Assembly (NCBI GenBank): GCA_000151295.1
Contig: GG745388.1
Location: forward strand, 19,629 to 45,344
Length of the DNA stretch: 25,716 nt
Reading direction: 5' to 3'
DNA from: Allomyces macrogynus ATCC 38327
Taxonomy: Eukaryota; Blastocladiomycota; Blastocladiomycetes; Blastocladiales; Blastocladiaceae
In this document: piece by piece, positions 1 through 7,950 of the stretch
Layout of the letters: the number at the start of each line of letters is the position of its first letter
Position numbering within the stretch: the stretch's first letter is position 1
Made by a program: the position numbers and the translations under genes
The notes under the pieces: model-generated
What the model was told of the DNA's origin: nothing
What the model saw: the letters and a program-made list of their open reading frames with translations, nothing else
Database searches by the model: none

Positions 1-571
1 CCCGTTTTTTTGGGAAAGGGCCTCTGGGGGCCCCGGCTGGGGGGGGCCCCGTTCTTTTTACCCAAGGAAAAAGACTTCCTCCGGGGCCCCATTGAAAAAA
101 GGGGAAAAGCGGGGCGCGGCCGCCTTAAATGCCCGTTCGTTTCCCCTTGGGGGCTCACCCGGAAGTGGGAGCTTCGCCGGCCGGCTGCGGCCCGTAGGGC
201 GGGTTCCGACCTGTGGCTGCGCGATCTTGGATGGTGGCTGAGCCGAATTTTGCTTCTACCGCTGGCCGCATTGGCCAAAAACATGATCACTCCCAATGAC
301 AACAGTCGTTTGCATCTCGCGTGATGTGTTGGACAACGTGTCACGACTAAGGCAACCGTTGCAAAACGGAGCTGGGGTTGCAGCAACAGTGAAGGTGCTC
401 GCTTGTAGAACGCAACATTTGTCGACCCTCCATGAGTGCTGTCACTGTGCGGTGAGATGGAGGCACCTGCGCTGCCCATGTCGGCTTGGCGCTGGCATGG
501 TGTTGGCCGACGCGTTGTTTAGAGCACAATGGGATGGTCCACGTTGATGCAAATGCTGGATTAGATGAAAG
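1..571. other. Contig-end sequence and presumed 3' flank of the CCDC148-like gene; no gene supported
   Basis: Bases 1-250 are dominated by homopolymer runs (seven T near 5, eight G near 41, repeated CCCC and AAAA blocks) and contain a GCGGCCGC octamer near 117. This is unlike the rest of the window and looks like low-quality sequence at a contig edge. Short open frames here have a composition typical of noise and no recognisable motif. Bases 251-571 have normal composition and lie just downstream of the stop codon of the minus-strand gene, so they probably hold its 3' UTR. I see no RNA gene or repeat. Confidence 0.5.
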
Positions 572-2765
572 TCAACCAGAACCACCATCCTCACCAAACC
601 GAATGCTGCTCTGCAAGTGCGTCGCCCGCCGGTCCGGCTGCATGTGCGCAAGCGTGTTGAGCAAGTACGTTTGAGCGCTCTTGGACAAGGCAGAGCTGTC
701 GCGCTGACCCAGCAAATGAAGGAGCTTGGCCCGCGGGTCCTTGAACACGGTCGCGTCCGAGTAGCCGGGGACAGGGCGAACTGCAGCGCCGCTCCCATCG
801 TGGAAGAAAGTACTGTTGGCTGTTGTATCAGCGGCCAAGGCAGCCTCGCGCGCAGCGGTGGGTCGGGCGACACGATCCGGATCGCTAATAACGAAAACCG
901 TCGGTGAGCATTCTGTCAATGAAAAAAATGAAACGGAGAACGATAATCTTGCGCCGTACCGCTTGACTTGAATCCGGTCGCGAACTTGCCGGCGAATCTG
1001 CTCGAGAATCACCTCATTCTCGCGATCCTCAGCTTGACGGATCCGTTCAATCTCACGGCGCTTGGCCATCTTCTCCTCCCACAAGTCCTGCCGGTCGGCG
1101 ACCCGCCCGCGCCGCTCGGCTGCCACATGCACCGCTTCGGCCTCCATGACCAAACGAAGTGCCTCGAGCTTGGCCTCCTCGGCCGCGACCATGCGCGCAC
1201 GTTCCACTTGTCGGGCCCGGCCAGCGCTCCTCCGGCGCTCAATATCGCGCGCGCGCCGTTTCGCCGCGCTGCGTTCCCGCTCCGCGCGTTCACGCGCCAC
1301 CCGCTCCTCGCGCTCGGCAGTCGCAGCGAGCTCGGCCACGGTCGCCGCGCGCCATGCTTTCACGACCGCATGAACTTCCTCGGCCGCACGCTGCGTCGCA
1401 GCACGCTCGGCATTTCGCTCGCGCGCCGACTGCACCCGGGCCGTGTGCTCGGCCATGATCCGTGCGGCTTCGGCGACGCGAGCACGCTTGGTCCGTGCAT
1501 GTGCGGCCACGAGCGAAGCGCGCTGCGCGTGCGCTTGCCGCGTGATCGCGTGCGCGGCGACGGCAGCGTCACGGTCCGCGCGCACGGGCATCTCGAGCGC
1601 GAGCCGCGCTTGGAGCCGCGCCGTGCGCTGGTGGACGACGGGCGCGTACTCTTCGTGGAGTTTGGCGGCACGGAGGGTGGCGAGCGGCGGGATGGTAAGT
1701 GGTGCTGTCGGGAGCGATGCGAGAGCGCCGTCGAGTTCTGAGTCGAGTCTATCGATGTGGCGTGCGTTAGTCGGGGTGAAGATGATCGAGGAGCACTGGA
1801 CGAACACACCGATCGAGCTCGAGTAGAAGGGCGTCTTTCACGGTGGGGTCGCACGAGATGTCGCGCGCGTCCATTAGGAGATTGTCGTGGTGCACGAGGT
1901 ACTGGCGGACAGCGTCGTCGCGCTCAATCGTGCGAATCAAGCTTGAGTGCATTTCGAGCGAGTCGGGCTACCGAGGTTTCATCGCGTCAGACTGGCCGAA
2001 CCGGAAAGGTGGAGAATAGAATAGCGGTTCTAACGAACTGGCTGGAGCCCTGCAAGAAGCTCACCCTTGATCATGGCCACGTCGCGCGGCAAGAGCTTTC
2101 GATGAGCCCTGACCTGAGCGAGACCGTCAATCTTGGCCGCAATTACTACACGAGAAGGTGGTAAAACGTCGTTCCTCGGTGGTTCGCTAAGGAACGTTAC
2201 CGTACCTGATCGCTGGGCACGCAAGGCGCGCGAGTTGGCCCTGGATGATTCCAAGCAATGGAGCAAATCTTCGGCGTCGTCAATGGAAAACGTGTCGCTC
2301 ACGCAGGCGTTGGTATGCCAGTTGTCGACGTCTTTTTCGAGCTCCTTGCTAATACGCGCAAAGCGAGTGAGGCAAATAGAGGTCAGGGTCAGTAGTGCCT
2401 TGGAGGGCCACTTTGAGCAGTGCGACACCTACCCCTTGGCTTCAAGCCGATTCCAATAGTCCCGCCATACTTGTTGATGCCCACTAATGTTGATTTCATC
2501 GCGTTTCGACGCTGCCTGCCGGGAAATGTTTGCAATCTACATCAAGTGCAATCAGGTCGACCCTGTCAAACCCGCGCGAAATAATGCTTGGCGGTTCTCG
2601 ATGGGTGATGCGCCATACTCGGTCGGTCGTTGACAAGAGCTCATTCTTGCGTTCGGAAATGATTTGAAGCACGGAGTGATGGTCGATGGGGCGCAAGCAC
2701 GTTGAGCCACCACAACGTTGTCGCGTAATGAAAGTGTCGACGTTCATGGTCTCGCAAGTAGCCAA
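572..2765 (-). CDS. CCDC148: CCDC148-like coiled-coil protein, seven exons
   Basis: Proposed exons on the minus strand: 2765-2619, 2536-2433, 2348-2206, 2145-2039, 1967-1810, 1748-960 and 884-572. All phases agree and give 586 residues, close to the roughly 590 of animal CCDC148. Introns are 60-84 bases; the one at 1809-1749 has an ACTAAC branch site. The fourth exon junction (2205-2146) is the least certain because that 60-base intron is also open. Residues about 24-49 (LRPIDHHSVLQIISERKNEL) and 69-81 (HQQVWRDYWNRLE) fit my recollection of conserved family blocks. Residues about 250-480 are a long charged coil rich in Arg, Glu and Ala, and the tail carries a DPDRV block followed by a GYSD block, as in the family. 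CCDC148 proteins are poorly studied, and a link to cilia or flagella is inferred from their distribution. The start could instead be the ATG at 2747. The family call rests on memory, not on an alignment. Confidence 0.72.
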
Positions 2766-3138
2766 GTGAACTGGATTGATGCCGCTGTAATTCTCTTATG
2801 AATGCGCCAAGTTGAGTAGGATTTCACGAGAGCCGCGTTGCCAAGTCGTGCGGGTGCCAGATCGAGCAAATTTTTGGCTGGAAGGAATCAATGGTGCGAG
2901 ACGTGGGCTCCACTAATGACATGGCTGTTGCGTCTCGCTCCACCGATTCGGTCACCTCCATCGCAAGCTGTCATGAGCGGCCCCAACGGACGGGCCGTTG
3001 TCGTGCCGGTGTGCCGTGCTCGGGCCGTCAGACTTGATGCAACAATTCGCGACAATTCGTTCTCAGCTCACAGTCCGCAGACCTGATTGTTTCAGGGCGA
3101 ACCATAGTCAAGCCCTCAACTCGCGCGCCAACTGTTCT

Positions 3139-3172
3139 CGATATAAAACAGAGGGTTGTTCAAAGAACCCTC
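3139..3172 (+). promoter_or_regulatory. noxR: TATA-like box next to a 7-bp inverted repeat
   Basis: CGATATAAAACA lies about 190 bases upstream of the noxR ATG. Directly after it GAGGGTT (3151-3157) and AACCCTC (3166-3172) form perfect 7-base arms around an 8-base loop. The position suits a core promoter on the plus strand. The inverted repeat could be a factor site or a hairpin in the leader. The function is inference. Confidence 0.35.
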
Positions 3173-3179
3173 CCCAGGG

Positions 3180-3308
3180 ATGAACATGGAGGCGAATACC
3201 ACCCATGCCATCGCACGACGTCGCAGTCGTCTCCTAAGCTCAATGCTCCTGCTCGCCGTTCTCCACTCCGCCATCTTCACCAGTTACCAGCAAGAAGGGC
3301 AACATTAG
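3180..3308 (+). CDS. Possible upstream open reading frame in the noxR leader (42 aa)
   Basis: An ATG-initiated frame of 42 codons ends 19 bases before the noxR start codon. It has a basic stretch (ARRRSR) followed by a hydrophobic run (LLSSMLLLAVLHSAIF), so the peptide would look like a signal anchor. It lies downstream of the TATA-like element and would be inside the mRNA leader if that element is used. It may reduce noxR translation as a uORF, or it may be chance. No splice pattern joining it in frame to noxR is apparent. Confidence 0.25.
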   Translation: MNMEANTTHAIARRRSRLLSSMLLLAVLHSAIFTSYQQEGQH

Positions 3309-3327
3309 CGCCAAGTCGACCCACTGA

Positions 3328-4951
3328 ATGAACAGCCTTAAGCAGGAGCTCGTCCAATGGCACGAGGCCTGCCAGGCGTACGACAATGGCGAATACGAAA
3401 CCGCGCTCGACCTGTTCAACCCGATTCTCGACTCGTCGCGCATCTTGTTCAACGTCGGCATGACGTTTTTGAACATGGGCCAACCTCAGGATGCGGTTTG
3501 TTCTTCAAATCCAACCTGTTAAAACGCACCATGTCCGCATCAGGCCAAGATGCTGAAACCGAGCTGTTTTCCACACAGTTGCTCGCTTTCGACGACGCTA
3601 TTGAGCACGACCATTACCTCGCCGTTGCTCAGTTCCAGTTCGGTGTCACGCACTATCTTCGGGCAGTACAGCGAGGCCGAGGCGTTGTTCCAGGCAGCAC
3701 TCTACTCGACGCGCGGGAACCTGGTCATCGACTACCGCCAGCTCGGCCTCGATTTTCGGCTGTACGCGTGCGAGGTTCTGTTCAACCAAGCATTGGCGTT
3801 TGCTCAAATCGGCGAGACGGTCGCGGCCAATCTGTTGCTCGAAAATGCGCGCAAGGGAGCTCGAACACAAGAGCACGAGGATCGAATTTGTGCTGGTGTT
3901 GGCCATGACGGGGCCGAGCCGTTCCGGGTGCCGCTCAAGTGTTTGTTTCGCCCACCTGCGGCCAAGTTGAGCAACATGAGCAAGACGCGGTTTGTCGGGC
4001 ACAGCAAGGTCGTCGCCGCGGTCCGGTCCGACGACCGCGACCTCGACGCGATGAAGCGGCTTTCAATTGCGGTACGTGTCCCTGGCGAACATGCCCGTGG
4101 TCTCAAACTGATCATTTCACCCGACTTCAATCCAGGACGAGCCGGTCCAGGCCTTCTCTGGCACCCTGACGCGCACGCTCCAGTCGCCGGTGGCGACGAC
4201 ACCGCGCGACCTCCCGCGCGACCTTCCTCCACGGCCTCCATCGCGGTCGCAGCTCCCTCCCCCACCCCACCCTCCGCCATCCCATCCTCCTCCACCGCAT
4301 CCCGCGGCGCAACCGGCATCCGAACCTCCCTCGTTCATCTCCACCCGCCGGTTGAGCAGCATGGGCATGTTCCGACCCAACCCGAACCGCGCCGTCCCAC
4401 GCGCCGCCGCCGCACCATCGCCGCGTCCGACATGGCCCGACGAGCCCAAACCAAAATTCCGCAGCTTGCCGCCGCCGCCGCGACCTCCGCCACCATCTGG
4501 CGAATACGCTCGCACCCAGGCCATGTCGTTGGAGCTGCGCGTGATCCCCGTGTCGTCACCGCCCAGCTCGTCGCCGATGGACAGCCCGCGCGTTCTGTCG
4601 CGGCCGCCGTCGCCCGGGCGTACAGCGTCGCACTTGTCACGGTCGTCGGTCGAAAAAATGCGCACGCGGTCCAGTACCATGGTCCGCACCATCAAACCCT
4701 GCCCCTCTTTTTCCTGAGCTGACGCTAATCACTTTGACCGCTGGTAGCTGCACGTCAAGGTGCATTTCGGCGACACACGCATGATGCTCTTGCCGAACGA
4801 CGCGACTTTTGCTGATTTGGTCCAGGCGATCCGAACCAAGTTCCAGACGCAGGTCACGTTCCGGCCCATGTTCCGCGATATGGACGGCGAGCTAGTGACC
4901 ATGACCGACGACGTCGACGTAGCCTACGCCCCCTTTTTTGTTGTTTTTTAA
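3328..4951 (+). CDS. noxR: NADPH oxidase regulator NoxR (p67phox-like), TPR plus PB1; one frameshift
   Basis: This is the fungal counterpart of p67phox, the cytosolic activator that recruits Rac to the membrane NADPH oxidase. Proposed exons are 3328-3495, 3579-4071, 4136-4681 and 4748-4951, about 469 residues. Residues 1 to about 200 are TPR helices with family blocks: LFNVGMTFLNMGQPQDA, HDHYLAVAQFQFGV, then IDYRQLGLDFRLYACEVLFN and a PLKCLFRPPAAK activation-loop-like segment. Residues about 225-400 form a proline- and serine-rich linker. Residues about 403-460 form a PB1 domain (HVKVHFGDTRMM, then an acidic FRDMDGELVTMTDDVD), the interface to partners such as Cdc24 or Bem1. There is no SH3 domain, as in other fungal NoxR. 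One extra base near 3657 breaks the TPR frame. The donor of the last intron is uncertain (GTCCGC at 4682 gives an in-phase 66-base intron), and the C-terminus reads into a T-rich stretch and may be mis-ended. Confidence 0.85.
3651..3660 (+). other. noxR: Single-base frameshift within noxR exon 2
   Basis: The reading frame changes between codons for THY (3648-3656) and FGQYSEAEALF (from 3658). Both sides are well-conserved TPR sequence and only one base (C3657) separates the frames, far too little for an intron. Removing that one base would give the expected helix-turn-helix continuity. The likeliest cause is a sequencing or assembly insertion. Confidence 0.8.
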
Positions 4952-5142
4952 AGAGGTAAGTTAAATTTAAGGAGGAGCTGTAGAAGTCCACCGGCGCGGT
5001 GGAGGGGATCAACGGGAAGCGACGAGAACGAGGAAACTTTGCTGACGTAGCGTGAACAGAAATGTAGTTCAAGGGGTATCTGCGTCCTATACTGCCTGTT
5101 CCATGAGTCCACCCAAAGTCCCGCCCCATCCACGCCACAGCA
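4952..5142. other. Tail-to-tail spacer between noxR and the membrane-protein gene
   Basis: This is a 191-base convergent spacer. It contains a consensus-like donor string (GAGGTAAGTT near 4953-4962) just after the noxR stop and a TGTAG acceptor-like string about 25 bases later. They are too close together for the introns seen elsewhere in the window, so I did not use them, but they leave open a different 3' end for noxR. Confidence 0.4.
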
Positions 5143-7451
5143 CTACAGAGCGAGCAAGATTATGATCGCGTACATCGCCAGCCACAGGACGAGACTCGGC
5201 GATGTGCAGGACCACAAGTCCGTGAGTTCGACGCGAATCGGCAACAACTGGACGGGCACGGCCGGTTTCGCGCTCGCGCGCCGGTCCCGCACGCTGGCAA
5301 GCGAGCTCACCGACGCGTTCGAAGGGTCTGCTTCCTCGCACGTTGAGAGCGTGGACAGCGTTGCACTGCCACCACCACCGGCCTTGGGCGGCTCCAAGTC
5401 GCTGATGAGCCGTGCGCGGTCAAACCCGAGGTTGCCAATCTTGCGGTGCAGCAGCGCGACCACGATCGCGGCCGACACCAGGTAAGCGATCGCCATGGCC
5501 GCGATCGGGATATAGTCGAGGCCCCATGCGACCCAGTCGTCGGGCGCGCCAGCTTGGAGGGAGACGACGCGGAACACGACCGTGCACAAGACGGCAATGA
5601 ATCGCGCGAGGTGATACTGCGGCGCAACACCCGCGTGCTTGCGTAGCCGCCGGTGCGCCTTGATGATCAGTCGTGGGGTCCATGGGCCGCTGGTACCGAG
5701 CGCTCTGGTTGCGGTTGGTGTCAAAATGGCCGGCGTGGGCGCCGAGATGGTCGCGTTCGAGAAACGAGATTCAGCGGGCTACGTGGAGAAGGCCAGAGCG
5801 TGTTGTGAGCCCGGCGAAAGAGGATCAAACGTTGTTATGCTGAACGCACCTTGAACGAGCTGCCTGAGCGAAATATGTGCGTCCGGCTTGACACTCGCGG
5901 TCTCTGGCCGGGCGAATGCGGCGGCAGCTGGCGCGCGAGCAGCTGTTTCAGCGCGTCGCCGTACAGGTCGCGGAGCGGGACGTGCGCGCGCCAGGCAAAG
6001 ACCACGTCGGAAAGAAAGCCGCTGTCGATGAACACTATCAGCGCAACCGTCGCGAGCGCCATGAGAGCCAAGGTTGCTAAACTCGCGCGGGTGCGCAGCG
6101 ACAGCCAAAGAATCGCGAGCTCTTCGGCGAGCTATACAGCGGGAGCGCAAGACAGCGTGAGTCGCAAAGATTCGAGCGAAGAGAGGTCACCAGTGCAGTG
6201 CAAACACACGCGAAAGTAAAATGACATCCATGGGTCGTGTCTCCGGAACGCCATGGACGCGGTCATTGCCATGACCAAGACGACCAGCGACATGATGGCG
6301 CGGCACGCGCCGGGGACCCCAAACTCGACGGCAAACGACGCGAGAGAGCTCGATAACGCCCAGGAGTCTCTGGTCACGCGAGCGGCAGCGACAGCCAAAC
6401 CTCGAAACACGACGTAGCCTACAGACCGCGTCAAGAAGAATGAGATTAGTTGTCGCTTCACCATAAAACGATTGAATGGACCAAGCAAGCTTACCTGCAA
6501 AGTGCACCAGGATAAAATCGAAATGGCCGCGCCATAAGTGCACCGTCTTGCTGCACTCCACGCGGCGGACCAAGCAAACCATAACCGTGAGCCCCGCCAG
6601 GATGCCGAGAGGCATGAGCAAATACGCGATCTGGTACTCCCACACGAGCAAAACCCACGACGCGAGACCCGAGAGGACAAAGAAAAAGATGGCCGTCGTG
6701 GTTCGCTGAATGACGGCACGTGGCCCATCGTCGGATCGAGTGCGCCGCTTCAAGCCCAACTTGAATATGATGGGCGAGACGAGACACACCAAACTGAAAT
6801 GCAGCGTCTCTTGCCGGCAACATGAGGAGAGAGCGCGAGCGGATCAACTCTCAAGTCAGACGAACGCCCACATCATGCTATCCATTTCGAGAAATAAAGG
6901 CTAGTACCATCAAGTTTCCCTTGCCATATCAGCGGATCTGTTCTTGTGAGGAGTGTGGGCTCGATCCAGTTGGTGAAACCGCGTGTCGACATGGAGAGCG
7001 TGAGCAGCATCACGACACCCTGGACGAACAGCACGGCAAAGACGCCAACGAGCCACTTGGCGCCTAATGTCCACCGGTGGACAGGTTGTGCCGGCCTCGT
7101 AGCGGCCGCGTCCACCGGTTCGTCTCGAGCGATGGCGCTTCCCGCGGGCAGCGCTCCAATCAATAGCTGCGAGCTTGAAGCAGCCGCATGAGCGACGTGA
7201 TACTGTGACGTCCCGACCTCGGGCGGGAACAGCGCCATGTGTTGCGGAAACACGGCAGCAAAATGTTGCTGCATGATTGTCGCGACGACGGCCCAATATA
7301 TTATCAGCCGCCCAATCGCAATCGTGAACCCGAGCTTGAACATGGCAGCACGGCTGATGAGATATTGAAACCATGCCAAGTACGTGGCGTGGAAGACCGT
7401 TGCGATCACGGCCACCGTAACGACGGCCACGGCACCACTTGGGCGCGGCAT
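5143..7451 (-). CDS. Polytopic membrane protein, tandem paralogue 2 (about 661 aa)
   Basis: I do not recognise the family. Proposed exons are 7451-6908, 6809-6495, 6418-6210, 6131-5850 and 5778-5143, in phase throughout, with introns of 98, 75, 78 and 71 bases. About twelve hydrophobic spans can be seen: two before and around the block MQQHFAAVFP (residues 60-69), one near KWLVGVFAVLFVQGVVML, three through the second exon, two in the third (VVFRG block), one in the fourth before PLRDLYG, and three in the last exon. The last exon also holds LLHRKIGNLGFDRARL and ends with a DLWSCTSPSLVLWL block and a span. The start at 7451 was chosen because it aligns with the N-terminus of the neighbouring paralogue; an in-frame ATG at 7529 would add 26 residues. 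A polar Ser-rich loop precedes the final span. Role and substrate are unknown: it could be a transporter, receptor or scaffold. Confidence 0.75.
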
Positions 7452-7950
7452 GGAGGCAGCAGCAAACAAAACCACGAGAGCGCGACGGGCCGCAATCCCA
7501 CCTCGTTGTCGCCGTGGTCGGCGCGCCAAACTGTCGGGTTGCCGCGCGTAAACTCGAGGCAGATAATGTTCGTAGTGCGGGTAGTTGCCGACAAACCAGT
7601 TGGCTGGATATTTCCGTGGGCTGGTTCATGCTGTTGGCCAAGGACTGCAACGCTGGTCGGAAAATCAACGAGGGCCACGCTGTAAAGTCTAAGCCTAAGC
7701 CTACGTCAGAAAGCAGGCGTCCAGAACTAGTTGCCGTGTCAGTCCCTCTCAGTCTCGCTCAGCGAAGACGTTGTCGTCGTGCACCGTCCATGTGCCATCG
7801 GCGACGATCAGCGACCCGGCGGCGACCGGCGGCGACCCGTCTGATCCGTCTAAGCCGTCTGCACGAGATCACGCAATGGTATGTCTTTCCTGGACGCAGC
7901 TATATATTTCAGTCCACAATTCCGCAGTCTACTCTCCACCGAGCCCATCA
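7452..7950. promoter_or_regulatory. Spacer between the two tandem membrane-protein genes
   Basis: These 499 bases lie between the stop codon of the upstream copy and the start of the downstream copy, so they should hold the 3' end of one and the promoter of the other. An AT-rich CTATATATTTC element (7900-7910) and a short GGCGGCGACC duplication (near 7817-7837) are the only distinct elements. Antisense open frames crossing it look like shadows. Confidence 0.35.

Larger units (their letters stand above)
2766..3327. promoter_or_regulatory. Divergent spacer between the CCDC148-like gene and noxR
   Basis: This 562-base stretch separates two genes transcribed away from each other, so it should hold both promoters. 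The only recognisable elements are an AT-rich TATA-like stretch (GATATAAAAC, 3140-3149), an adjacent small inverted repeat and a short upstream open frame (see separate entries). Several longer open frames cross it on both strands, but none has conserved-looking sequence. Confidence 0.45.

Noticed and set aside
968..1741. 257-codon plus-strand open frame
   Set aside because: It is the exact antisense of the long coiled-coil exon of the CCDC148-like gene, where repeated Arg/Glu/Ala codons keep the opposite strand open. Its sequence has no recognisable domain.
4117..4695. 192-codon minus-strand Gly-rich open frame
   Set aside because: It is the antisense of the proline-rich noxR linker; CCN proline codons read as GG-rich glycine codons on the other strand.
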